A DNA stretch of 14,009 nucleotides from CAZQKW01 sp964594075 (GCA_964594075.1 CAZQKW010000074.1:1-14009), one strand, 5' to 3'. Positions 7,040 through 14,009 are shown, counted from the stretch's first letter. The notes: a model not told the origin generated them from the sequence alone. Numbers and translations are program-made.

Positions 7040-8404
7040 TTACCCTGTGACAATATTTAAAAGTTTATGAAGAACAATTCTGCTGTTATCGGCGAAGTTT
7101 AAGATAAAGAATGGGCCATAGGTACCATTTACCGGTTGAACGTCAAATTGTGTTTGACCTATGGATGATCCATTTTTTAACGCTGCACCCGATGCTTCCC
7201 ATTGATGAGCATCTTCAACAACACCATACCACTGACTGTTTGGTTCATTATTTCCATAAAGAGAAGAAGAGGATATCCAGTGGACATACGCATTCTGTAA
7301 CTGGTAAAGGTTCCCGTTTACATGTGCTCCTGTATTGCTCATTCTTTGCCTATCCCATACTGCAACAGCCGAAGAACTACTATGCAGATAGTGATGAAAA
7401 TATTGTTCATTAATGTTGAACTGACCAAATGAAATATTAACAGCGCCTGAGCATTGTGTGTTATAAATCTGTTCCGCATAACCGCTCCAACCATCAACTT
7501 CATTTTTAAGGGTCCCGGTTTGTGTAATATCTATATTGGTCTGATAACTATAGTCGCCAATGTTGTAGATACAGGTTCCCGTTGTTCTTCGATTTAATTC
7601 CGTCTGATCATTTTGATAAGGACTGTAACTATTAACTTGAAGATTTATAGTTGAACCGGATTTCGCCGTGAACTCAATATGATGCGAATAGAAGAATGCT
7701 TGCGCATCCCCTTCTTTAAAACCGTCAAATCTGCTGAATATAAACTCATAATTCGTGCCGTCGGACAAAGACACAACAAGTTTGTCGCTGGGCTGTGATG
7801 AATAATTGAAGTCATTGCCGCTTTGAGTTAAGGTGCCGGTTTTTGTCTCATAGCCGCCGTTTAATTCTGAAGCTTTCCATACTGATTCAATCGCTATCTC
7901 AGTAATATCGCTGCCAAGCTGAGCCAAATCAAAACCAATATTAAATGATAGCAAATAAATACTTTTTTCTTCAGGTGTTAGACTTCCTGCGGTAGTGGTT
8001 GTAGATGTATTTCCCGCTGTGGTAGTGGTGTTGCCGGAAACAGTCGTGGTGGTAGTCGTCCCGGTATTGCTGACGATAGTTACCAGCGCAGTATCGCTCA
8101 CTGCAGGATCTGCAACGCAACTGGCGCGCACGGTTGCCACGGGGGAAGATGGCAGCGAAACAGGCGCCGTATAAAGTCCGCCACTGGTAATAGTGCCACT
8201 TGAAGGTCCTTCATCAATGCTCCACGTTATTACCGCATTTTTAGGCGTAACTTTTGCCATAAACAGTTGTGTTTGTCCAAGAACTACTGTTGCAGTCTCC
8301 GGTTTTATCTCAACGCTTAAATTTTTCTGCGGGCAGCCTGTGGCAACAAGCAATAAAATGGCAATCAGCAACGCGTTAAGATGTTTGATAATTATTTTGT
8401 GCAT
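7040..8404 (-). CDS. Lipoprotein with Ig-like domain, Thr-rich linker and unknown beta-rich domain
   Basis: This 454-residue product has a lipoprotein-type signal: basic residues in 1-8, a hydrophobic core at 10-21, and a lipobox-like ATGC with Cys24 as the lipidation site. Residues 29-112 read as a bacterial Ig-like fold: IKPETATVVLGQTQLF, then ITWSIDEG, SGGLYTAP, and a closing SDTALVTIVS. Residues 114-139 are a Thr-rich, probably unstructured linker. Residues 140-454 form a domain I do not recognise; it is rich in Tyr, Ser, Asn and aromatic residues, with alternating patterns suggesting beta structure. The strong ribosome site AGGAAGGGGG ends 7 bases before the ATG. The metalloprotease gene follows 30 bp downstream, so the two are probably co-transcribed. 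The lipoprotein may display, bind or inhibit the protease, but this is inference. Confidence 0.75.
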   Translation of the reverse strand: MHKIIIKHLNALLIAILLLVATGCPQKNLSVEIKPETATVVLGQTQLFMAKVTPKNAVITWSIDEGPSSGTITSGGLYTAPVSLPSSPVATVRASCVADPAVSDTALVTIVSNTGTTTTTTVSGNTTTTAGNTSTTTTAGSLTPEEKSIYLLSFNIGFDLAQLGSDITEIAIESVWKASELNGGYETKTGTLTQSGNDFNYSSQPSDKLVVSLSDGTNYEFIFSRFDGFKEGDAQAFFYSHHIEFTAKSGSTINLQVNSYSPYQNDQTELNRRTTGTCIYNIGDYSYQTNIDITQTGTLKNEVDGWSGYAEQIYNTQCSGAVNISFGQFNINEQYFHHYLHSSSSAVAVWDRQRMSNTGAHVNGNLYQLQNAYVHWISSSSLYGNNEPNSQWYGVVEDAHQWEASGAALKNGSSIGQTQFDVQPVNGTYGPFFILNFADNSRIVLHKLLNIVTG

Positions 8405-8624
8405 GGTTATTCCCCCTTCCTCTTGTGCTCACGGGTTAGAAACAAGCACCACATTTTCACTGATTGCTGATTTTCTGGAGGATAAGGACAGAATTTTTTT
8501 TTGGCGGGTATGAATTGAGAAACGTCGCAGGGCGGAAAGTATTTAGAACAAAATTTATGTGGGATTAAACATTGTATCATCGTAAAAGCCGCGACTTATA
8601 TGTTATGGAACAACCTTATACAAT

Positions 8625-8656
8625 ATTATAATCCCGCAATAAAAATTATTTGTCAA
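8625..8656 (-). promoter_or_regulatory. Candidate promoter for the lipoprotein/metalloprotease operon
   Basis: On the minus strand TTGACA (8656-8651) is followed after 20 bases by a perfect TATAAT (8630-8625). The 20-base spacing is longer than optimal; at 17 bases the hexamer would be GATTAT instead. AT-rich DNA upstream (8657-8700) could act as an UP element. Initiation here would give a leader of about 210 bases. Confidence 0.35.
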
Positions 8657-8674
8657 TAAATTAATTTAATAAAG

Positions 8675-8699
8675 ATTAAAAAATAAATATTTTTTTAAT
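8675..8699 (-). terminator. AT-only hairpin just after the VWA gene; weak terminator candidate
   Basis: ATTAAAAAA (8675-8683) and TTTTTTAAT (8691-8699) form a perfect 9-bp stem with a 7-base loop, starting 4 bases past the VWA stop codon. The stem has no G-C pairs, so it would be unstable. It may instead be simple AT-rich sequence. Confidence 0.2.
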
Positions 8700-8702
8700 T
8701 TT

Positions 8703-10292
8703 CTATTTTATATTTTTTCTTCTTCGCTTTATTTCTTCCAATAAAATCAATTGACCCACGTCGTCCGGCAAACATATGACAGCTCTGCCGCCATTAATGC
8801 GCGCAATTTCCCTGATAAACTCAACGAGCGCCGGATTATTATCCAGCATAAACGTATCAAGCTGTATCCCTTCCGCGGTTGCACGCTTAACCTCGGACAG
8901 TGTTGCTTTACAGGCAGTAGGGCTTATGCCATACATTGTCGCGGGAAATTCTACATGAAGCTCGTCTCCCTCAAAATATGCAGTAGGCTGACCATCTGTT
9001 AAAACGATTACGCGATTATTTCTGGCGCCATCCCGTTTTATAAGCTCCATTGCCATTCTAATGCCCGCCTGTAGATTGGTAAACGCATGTCCCATATCCC
9101 AGACCGCCAGCGCAAGTTCCTTTGCCTTCAGTTCCCGTGCATAATTGGAAAAGCCAACGACATGAAATTTATCCTTTGGAAATTTAGCCCGTATGTAATG
9201 GTCAAGCGCAAGTGCCACCTTTTTTGCAGCCTTGAACCGCCGCTCCCACGACATTGACCATGACAAATCAAGCAGCAGGACTGTTGAAGAAGTTATGAGG
9301 GCTTCGCGTTCCCGCACATAAATATTATCTGGAGTTAAACAAATCCGTTTTTTTGAAAAAGAATTTCTTTTTACCGCACTTAAAATGGTCTTTGTTATGT
9401 CAAGATCAAATCGGTCACCATACTCATAGGTGCGTGAGGTATCCGGTTCTATTTCACCAAGTTCAATGCCGTTTCCCTGGTATCTGCCTCCTCTATCGCG
9501 CCGCACCAAATGAAACAAATCGCTAAAAGCCATTTCACCAATGGCTCGTATTCCCCGCGGCGTCAGATCAAAACCCTCTTTGCCAAACTGGACCAGCCCC
9601 TGATCAGCGAGCTCACCGGGGATCTGCAGAAGTATTCTCATAGATTCTGCAGCATGGTCGCCTAACAACTCCTTCAATGTATTCAGGTCAACTTTTTTCC
9701 ATTCTCCTGAGGCAATCTCGTTTATGGTATTTTCAAGCGCCTTAAACCGCTTCATCAATTCTATCGCTTCATCAAAATCAAGAAATTGTGAGCCGGTAAA
9801 CCGTTGACCCCACTGGCTGTAAAAATCAAGCAATTCAAGAATTTCATCTTTACGGGAGCTCCAGTATTCAAATAATTCGGCACTTTCCTCATCAGCAAAG
9901 GGAAAATCCTCAAGGCTTGCTATTTTATCAAGCAGCCCCAGAGGAAGTTCCTTAAATGACGGAGATGGTTGAGCCATTTGCTTTCGCGTTAATGCTTCTT
10001 TTTCTAAAAGCTTTTGTATGTCATTAATAGGATTATCAAAAATCTTTTCAAGGTTATATTGCGAGAATAATTCGTTCCATTCTTGTTTAAGTTTTTCAAT
10101 TATCTCCCGCAAACCCATGACTCTAAAATTCATGCCCGCCAGCGGAAATCCCTCCCACAGCATCTGTGCAAGAGCCATATTGGGACTCATGCCCTCCATA
10201 ATATTATCAATGAATGTCTTGACAATATCTCTGCGAATTAAAGTGAATGGCGTCTGTGTTCCATCCCAGGCGGTGTAAATAATGGATTTCAT
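8703..10292 (-). CDS. VWA-domain (MIDAS) protein partnered with a MoxR/ChlI-type ATPase
   Basis: This 529-residue cytoplasmic protein lacks a signal peptide and membrane segments. Residues 1-330 form a mostly helical, acidic N-terminal region with no family I recognise. Residues 335-510 are a von Willebrand A domain with a complete metal-ion-dependent adhesion site: DLSWS (342-346), Thr405 in FTNLQAG, and Asp433 in LTDGQPT. The architecture parallels the ChlD/CoxE-like partners of AAA+ chelatases and MoxR chaperones, where the VWA subunit binds the ATPase ring and a client. Its ATG overlaps the ATPase stop as ATGA (10289-10292), and it has no clear ribosome site of its own, so translation is probably coupled. 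The tail is basic (KRRRKNIK). The client protein or metal is unknown. Confidence 0.88.
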   Translation of the reverse strand: MKSIIYTAWDGTQTPFTLIRRDIVKTFIDNIMEGMSPNMALAQMLWEGFPLAGMNFRVMGLREIIEKLKQEWNELFSQYNLEKIFDNPINDIQKLLEKEALTRKQMAQPSPSFKELPLGLLDKIASLEDFPFADEESAELFEYWSSRKDEILELLDFYSQWGQRFTGSQFLDFDEAIELMKRFKALENTINEIASGEWKKVDLNTLKELLGDHAAESMRILLQIPGELADQGLVQFGKEGFDLTPRGIRAIGEMAFSDLFHLVRRDRGGRYQGNGIELGEIEPDTSRTYEYGDRFDLDITKTILSAVKRNSFSKKRICLTPDNIYVREREALITSSTVLLLDLSWSMSWERRFKAAKKVALALDHYIRAKFPKDKFHVVGFSNYARELKAKELALAVWDMGHAFTNLQAGIRMAMELIKRDGARNNRVIVLTDGQPTAYFEGDELHVEFPATMYGISPTACKATLSEVKRATAEGIQLDTFMLDNNPALVEFIREIARINGGRAVICLPDDVGQLILLEEIKRRRKNIK

Positions 10293-11692
10293 TTGTAGAT
10301 AATTCTACCGTTTAAGACTTCTTTATTTAATTTATTTGAAAGATGAAGACCTTCCAGGATAAACTCAATAGCAGATGCTGCCTCGGCCTGACAGTCAACA
10401 TTAACCAGAGAGTTTACTGCAGCGCTAAGACCCGGAATGTTTTTAAGCCCATCCACATATTCTTGAGACGGGATTGAGGAAGAAACTACTGCACCGATTC
10501 CATTATTGAAAGCATCAATGACGGGAGACAATTCTTCTAATTTAAAACGTTCGTCAAAAACCACCTTTGTGGCCCGACGCGCAAGCTCTTCAACCACTTC
10601 ATGTTCTTTGTGGTCGGTGCTGCCATATTCAAGTTCAAATTTGCCGGCAATAGCGGGAAAGGTTGCTTCTATATCGGTAATGCGGGGCACAACAGTGCTT
10701 TCGCCTAATTCAAGACAACGACGAAGGGCTGTGCCCAAAATCGCTTCATAACTCCTTATCGTCGCCCTGCAGCTTACTCCCGAATGCTGGCTAATGTCAG
10801 GGCTGTTTCGTGCCTGAAGCGTGATTTCTGCAAGTATTTCTTTAATAAAATGGGGCACCTTGACCTTAAGACCGTTTAGGACAATAGGCCGGGCTTCCTG
10901 TTCCATTATTTCTATTTCTATAGAGCGTGTTTTGGGGTAATGTGTTTTTATCTGTGCGTCAAAACGGTCTTTAAGCGGCGTTATAATTCTCCCGCGGCTG
11001 GTATAATCTTCAGGATTAGCGCTGGCAACGATTAAAATATCAAGCGGCAAACGCACCGGAAAGCCCTTTATCTGCAGGTCGCGTTCTTCCATGATGTTGA
11101 ACAGTGCAACTTGTATTTTTTCTGAGAGGTCGGGAAGTTCATTGATGGCAAATATGCCGCGATTTGCCCGGGGCACCAGGCCAAAGTGAATTGATGTCTC
11201 GTCATCCAGAGTCCTCCCTTCTGCTATTTTGATCGGATCTACCTCGCCGATAAGGTCTGCAGTGCTGACGTCTGACGTAGCGAGTTTTTCAATAAAACGC
11301 CGATCGCGGGGTATCCACTCAATAGGCAGCTCATCGCCGTAAACTTCTATGTTTTTTTTGCAAGTTGCGCAAATTGGCTTATAAGGATTGTCATGAATTG
11401 GGCACCCGGCAATGGCAGGTATAAACTCGTCTAACAAATCCACCAGCCCGCGTATTATTCGGCTTTTTCCTTGGCCGCGTTCCCCAAGGATGATCATATT
11501 GTGACCGCACATGACTGCATTAATAATCTGCGGGATAACCGTGTCGTCATAACCTTTTAAGTTTTTAAACAAAGACTCCTTATTAGTTAGCATGCGAATT
11601 AAGTTAGTCCGCATTTCTTCTCGCACCGTAGGAATGTGGAAATAAGATTTCTTTAAATCAGCAAGCTTTTTGACATGTACTTTCTTTCTCAC
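10289..11692 (-). CDS. MoxR/ChlI-type AAA+ ATPase (GTG start)
   Basis: This AAA+ ATPase of the MoxR/Mg-chelatase-I clade is 467 residues with the GTG start. Walker A is GERGQGKS (70-77). A probable metal-binding insertion follows, with Cys97, His100, Cys108 and Cys111 in CPIHDNPYKPICATC. Walker B is GIFAINELPDL (179-189), with Asn-Glu where many AAA+ proteins have Asp-Glu. SANPEDYTSRGRIITPLKDR (224-243) covers sensor 1 and the arginine-finger region. I chose GTG at 11692 because AAGGAG lies 7 bases before it. The open frame continues to an ATG at 11854, but that would overlap the divergent nuclease gene, has hydrophobic non-homologous-looking sequence, and lies outside the family fold. The gene is coupled to the VWA gene. 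Such pairs assemble or remodel protein complexes or insert metals. Confidence 0.9.
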   Translation of the reverse strand: MRKKVHVKKLADLKKSYFHIPTVREEMRTNLIRMLTNKESLFKNLKGYDDTVIPQIINAVMCGHNMIILGERGQGKSRIIRGLVDLLDEFIPAIAGCPIHDNPYKPICATCKKNIEVYGDELPIEWIPRDRRFIEKLATSDVSTADLIGEVDPIKIAEGRTLDDETSIHFGLVPRANRGIFAINELPDLSEKIQVALFNIMEERDLQIKGFPVRLPLDILIVASANPEDYTSRGRIITPLKDRFDAQIKTHYPKTRSIEIEIMEQEARPIVLNGLKVKVPHFIKEILAEITLQARNSPDISQHSGVSCRATIRSYEAILGTALRRCLELGESTVVPRITDIEATFPAIAGKFELEYGSTDHKEHEVVEELARRATKVVFDERFKLEELSPVIDAFNNGIGAVVSSSIPSQEYVDGLKNIPGLSAAVNSLVNVDCQAEAASAIEFILEGLHLSNKLNKEVLNGRIIYK

Positions 11693-11705
11693 AGCTATTC
11701 TCCTT
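11693..11705 (-). promoter_or_regulatory. Shine-Dalgarno site fixing the GTG start of the ATPase gene
   Basis: AAGGAG (11705-11700) is followed by a 7-base spacer and GTG (11692-11690). It is one of the strongest ribosome sites in the window, and the reason for rejecting the longer ATG start at 11854. A possible -10 hexamer, TATACT (11741-11736), lies upstream on the same strand, without a good -35. Confidence 0.8.
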
Positions 11706-11819
11706 GTATATTTTATGTTATCTATAACCAGAATAAGTATAACACAACCGAAAGAGTGTTTTGAAAACCATTTTTTATGCATCGCCTTGGGTAATTTTTG
11801 ATTCCCCATTATCGCGCCT

Positions 11820-12593
11820 ATGATAAAAAATACTTTCAGCATATTACAGGGCATTGGCGAAAGCCTTGAAAAAAAGCTCTGGAGCTACGGCATTCTTTAC
11901 TGGGAGGACTTCCTCGCTGCAAATTCTATTGCGTTTATAAATTATCGCAACAAAATATGGTATGACCAGCACCTACAGCTTGCCTTAAATAACCTCGCCG
12001 CGCGGAATGTAAAATATTTTTCTAAATTTCTCAAACAGCGTGATCATTGGCGATTATATAAAGAATTTCGAGATTCGGCAGCCGCTCTTGATATTGAAAC
12101 AAACGGCCTTCCTATCGGCCACGGCGGCTGTGTCACGATGGTAGGTCTATATAATGGGTTCCATTATACACCGCTTATTAAAGGAATTGATTTAACAAAA
12201 AAACGCCTTGAACAAGAATTAAATCGCTATAATTATATCATCACCTTCTATGGGTCGGTTTTTGATCTGCCTTTTTTGCACCATGTATATGATCTTTGGC
12301 TTGATGTTCCTCATTTTGATCTGTGTTTTTGCGGGCGCAGAACAGGATTGAAAGGGGGGCTCAAAAAAATTGAGGGAACACTCGGCATAATGAGAGAGGA
12401 GGCAGTTAAGGACTTTAACGGCTTTGATGCAGTGCGGCTTTGGAATCATGCACAACAAGGCAACAGTCAGGCGCTGGAACTACTAATAACTTATAATCGG
12501 TGTGATACCGTTAATCTTTTCTTGCTTGCGGATATTATTTTTGAGCGATTAGTGGCACAAACTGGCATTTCGTCTTTTCTTTGTCTGCGCTAA
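11820..12593 (+). CDS. YprB-like RNase H-fold 3'-5' exonuclease with a possible HhH-like N-terminus
   Basis: This 257-residue protein contains the predicted DnaQ/RNase_H_2 (YprB) nuclease fold. The acidic metal ligands are visible in order: Asp91 and Glu93 in LDIETNGLP, Asp149 in SVFDLPFL, and Asp229 with Tyr225 in YNRCDTVNL, a DEDDy-type arrangement. LKGGLKKIEGTLGI (177-190) is the family's characteristic segment between the second and third motifs. Residues 8-32 (ILQGIGESLEKKLWSYGI and after) resemble a helix-hairpin-helix DNA-binding element. The ATG is the first possible start after an in-frame TGA at 11799-11801, and no Shine-Dalgarno site is seen. It is divergent from the ATPase gene across 127 bp. 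Its role in DNA or RNA processing is inferred, and its relation to the ATPase/VWA pair is unknown. Confidence 0.82.
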   Translation: MIKNTFSILQGIGESLEKKLWSYGILYWEDFLAANSIAFINYRNKIWYDQHLQLALNNLAARNVKYFSKFLKQRDHWRLYKEFRDSAAALDIETNGLPIGHGGCVTMVGLYNGFHYTPLIKGIDLTKKRLEQELNRYNYIITFYGSVFDLPFLHHVYDLWLDVPHFDLCFCGRRTGLKGGLKKIEGTLGIMREEAVKDFNGFDAVRLWNHAQQGNSQALELLITYNRCDTVNLFLLADIIFERLVAQTGISSFLCLR

Positions 12594-12819
12594 ATGTTGT
12601 TAGGTTATTTGCGAACTTCATGATACATGAACAGAAATGCCAACGCTATTACTGAAGACATCTAACAGATTCTTGAAATAGTGTCATTCTGAACGAAGTG
12701 AAGAATCTCGCTTGTAGCACTATTGTGGCAATTTAATTCATGAAGAATGAATCTCGGATCACAGCCCTTGTGCTATCACGTTTTTAAACAAGCAGCTAAA
12801 TAGAAAGGCAATCAAATTT
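12594..12819. other. 226-bp intergenic region with REP-like sequence
   Basis: No gene is seen. The region carries a dispersed-repeat-type element. GAAAGG (12803-12808) lies 11 bases before the QueG-like ATG. No good promoter pair was found. Confidence 0.5.
12667..12757. repeat. REP-like dispersed repeat (TCATTCTGA-type)
   Basis: AGATTCTT (12667-12674) and AAGAATCT (12701-12708) are perfect 8-bp inverted repeats enclosing TCATTCTGAACGAAGTG. A degenerate second copy, GAAGAATGAATCTCGG, follows at 12742-12757. The sequence resembles the TCATTCTGAGCGAAGCGAAGAATCT family of short intergenic repeats found in many bacterial genomes. It probably forms a hairpin in RNA or DNA. Copy number elsewhere in this genome cannot be seen here. 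Confidence 0.55.
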
Positions 12820-13854
12820 ATGTCATTAAAAAACACATTTATTAACTTCGTTAAGAACACCCTGAAAGTGCCTCTTGTGGGCATAACAACTGCAGATGAC
12901 ATTCCTCAAGAAAATATTGCACCTATTTCATTTGTTTTGAGAACCTTTGCTCAAGCAACGCCCCTCGCTGCCGGCCTTGATAACGTGCTTCACCCGCGAG
13001 ACTTTTTACCGGACGGGCGCTCTGTGATTGTTACCGGGACGCCGGGATTTTTTGGCGCCACAGCACGTTTTGCAGACTGCCGTGCAGAGTTGGTGGGGAA
13101 AGCTGAACCATCCCATGTAAATATCAAGTATATAGAACGCGGTGCTGAGATTAGCGCGCAAATAATTTCATTCTTTACCGACAGAGGGTATCAGTGTTTT
13201 CCGCTGGTAGGCATGCAATTTCCCATAAAATACGCAGCGGCACAATCAGGCATAGGATTTTATGGGAAAAACAGTATTATTCAGCATCCTGACTATGGTT
13301 CCTGGATATCATTATCTGCGTATGTTACCGACGCCGATATGGAGCCTAATAAGCCTATCCGTGCTGATTGCGGAAACTGTGAATTATGCCTCAAGGCATG
13401 TCCGACGGGAGCTCTTTTTGCTCCGTACAGATGCGATGTAACGCGCTGCATTGATTTTCATCTGGGCCATAATAAAAAAGCAATTCCCGTTGAGATTCTT
13501 GATCAGACCGGCAATCTTCTTGGCGAGGGCTGCACCGTGTGCAGGGACGTCTGCCCAAAGAATAAACACTTAACCCCTATTCCTGATTTTGAACCGCCGC
13601 AACATTTGCTTTACCCGCCGTTGCTGGACATTCTTTATATGAGCGACGAGGAATGGGAAAATGGCTTTGCCTTAACCCTTATGGGATTTTTTCTAATGGA
13701 AAAACGTTATTTGCAGCGTAACGCTGCCATCGCCCTGGGCAACTTTAAAGATGTGCGCGCCGTAAAAGCGCTTGAACATTTTGTTGCAACAAATGACGAA
13801 CCCATTGCCTGGTATGGACGCTGGGCGCTTGAAAGAATTTCGCGAGATAAATAG
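12820..13854 (+). CDS. QueG-like double [4Fe-4S] protein with HEAT-like C-terminus
   Basis: This 344-residue cytoplasmic iron-sulfur protein belongs to the broad epoxyqueuosine reductase-like family. GIGFYGKNSII (144-154) and LSAYVTDADM match the cobalamin-binding-type region preceding the clusters in QueG. Two ferredoxin clusters are supplied by Cys184, Cys187, Cys190 and Cys194 (CGNCELCLKACP) and by Cys238, Cys241 and Cys245 (CTVCRDVCP), with Cys205 or Cys210 completing the set. Residues 297-343 (YLQRNAAIALGNFKDVRAV and after) form a short HEAT-like repeat tail, as in QueG. The CISYxTIE stretch of true QueG is replaced by CIDFHLGHN, so tRNA queuosine synthesis is not assured; another reductive role is possible. 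No queuosine gene is adjacent. Confidence 0.8.
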   Translation: MSLKNTFINFVKNTLKVPLVGITTADDIPQENIAPISFVLRTFAQATPLAAGLDNVLHPRDFLPDGRSVIVTGTPGFFGATARFADCRAELVGKAEPSHVNIKYIERGAEISAQIISFFTDRGYQCFPLVGMQFPIKYAAAQSGIGFYGKNSIIQHPDYGSWISLSAYVTDADMEPNKPIRADCGNCELCLKACPTGALFAPYRCDVTRCIDFHLGHNKKAIPVEILDQTGNLLGEGCTVCRDVCPKNKHLTPIPDFEPPQHLLYPPLLDILYMSDEEWENGFALTLMGFFLMEKRYLQRNAAIALGNFKDVRAVKALEHFVATNDEPIAWYGRWALERISRDK

Positions 13855-13887
13855 CACAATGTATTTATTTTCTTGATCCGTTAATAA

Positions 13888-14009
13888 TTAATCGCCTACC
13901 GAATTGCTCTGCAAAAATTTCAATAGAGTGATTTGCTGATTTATTTCAGCTTTTGAGGATATACTATTTTTAGTTGAAAATTGAAGAAGTGGCTCCCCCG
14001 TGGCATAAT
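13888..14009 (-). CDS. Probable 3' end of a minus-strand gene running off the right edge
   Basis: On the minus strand one frame is open from the window edge to TAA at 13890-13888, giving about 40 codons with a sequence ending in LKFLQSNSVGD. The other two minus-strand frames close earlier. The residue mix looks protein-like (TGEPLLQF, then SKAEINQQITLLKF), but the stretch is short and no family is recognised. The stop would lie 34 bp from the convergent QueG-like gene. Confidence 0.35.
   Translation of the reverse strand, partial: YATGEPLLQFSTKNSISSKAEINQQITLLKFLQSNSVGD

Larger units (their letters stand above)
8405..8702. other. 298-bp AT-rich intergenic region between the VWA gene and the lipoprotein gene
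   Basis: No credible gene is seen here. Read on the minus strand, it contains the end of the VWA unit, an AT-only hairpin, a candidate promoter and a leader of roughly 210 bases before the lipoprotein ATG. GTGCT (8425-8429) and AGCAC (8445-8449) form a short inverted repeat in the leader. GTCGC (8524-8528) and GCGAC (8591-8595) are complementary at a distance. I see no match to a riboswitch class I know. Confidence 0.5.

Noticed and set aside
7981..8064. Repetitive GTAGTGGT/GTCGTGGT-like DNA, considered as a minisatellite or CRISPR-like array
   Set aside because: It is explained by Thr codons (ACC/ACA/ACT read on the minus strand) in the lipoprotein linker; no regular spacer-repeat structure.
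10295..10308. GTAGA...TCTAC inverted repeat next to the VWA start
   Set aside because: Only a 5-bp stem inside the ATPase coding end; consistent with chance.
11693..11854. N-terminal extension of the ATPase to ATG 11854
   Set aside because: A strong AAGGAG-GTG start lies downstream, and the extension overlaps the divergent nuclease gene.

Overview
The window reads as chromosomal DNA of an anaerobic, moderately AT-rich, Gram-negative-type bacterium. The evidence is a CooC-type nickel-insertion ATPase, a [NiFe]-hydrogenase maturation protease, an oxygen-sensitive-looking double 4Fe-4S protein, a lipoprotein, and a secreted metalloprotease with Thr-rich linkers and a degenerate CFI-box-like C-terminus. 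Such linkers and CFI-box tails are, from memory, common in deltaproteobacterial and related uncultured lineages (Nitrospirota, Omnitrophota, Schekmanbacteria-like). I cannot place the organism more precisely from sequence alone. No tRNA, rRNA, CRISPR array, transposase, phage gene or convincing GC-rich terminator was seen.

Layout. Positions 1-2040 (+) hold the tail of an operon: a 33-codon frame, a small membrane ORF, an ABC ATPase and an ABC-2 permease, coupled by ATGA and TAATG overlaps. Positions 2068-3855 (-) carry a cooC-like gene followed by a panE-like ketopantoate reductase. Head-to-head with cooC, across 89 bp, lies a hydrogenase maturation protease gene (3945-4439, +), whose best promoter places the transcript start almost at the ATG. 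Positions 4451-8404 (-) form a two-gene secretion unit: a lipoprotein with an Ig-like domain, then an 852-residue M30-like metalloprotease. Both carry Thr-rich linkers and have GGGGG-type ribosome sites. A 298-bp AT-rich spacer with a candidate promoter precedes this unit.

Positions 8703-11692 (-) are a MoxR/ChlI-type AAA+ ATPase and a VWA (MIDAS) protein with ATGA-coupled genes. The ATPase start is best placed at a GTG with a strong Shine-Dalgarno site, much shorter than the longest open frame. Divergent from it is a stand-alone YprB-like RNase H-fold exonuclease with a possible HhH-type N-terminus (11820-12593, +). A 226-bp spacer with a REP-like dispersed repeat follows. Next come a QueG-like double-cluster ferredoxin protein with a HEAT-like tail (12820-13854, +) and a probable truncated minus-strand gene running off the right edge.

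How the parts fit. CooC and the maturation protease both serve nickel enzymes (CO dehydrogenase/acetyl-CoA synthase and [NiFe]-hydrogenase), but the enzymes themselves are not in the window. The ATPase/VWA pair is probably a chaperone or metal-chelatase-like machine of unknown client. The lipoprotein/protease pair is probably an exported proteolytic or surface system. These roles are inferred from families and gene order. The least described parts are the lipoprotein/protease pair, the MoxR-VWA/nuclease neighbourhood and the QueG-like HEAT protein.
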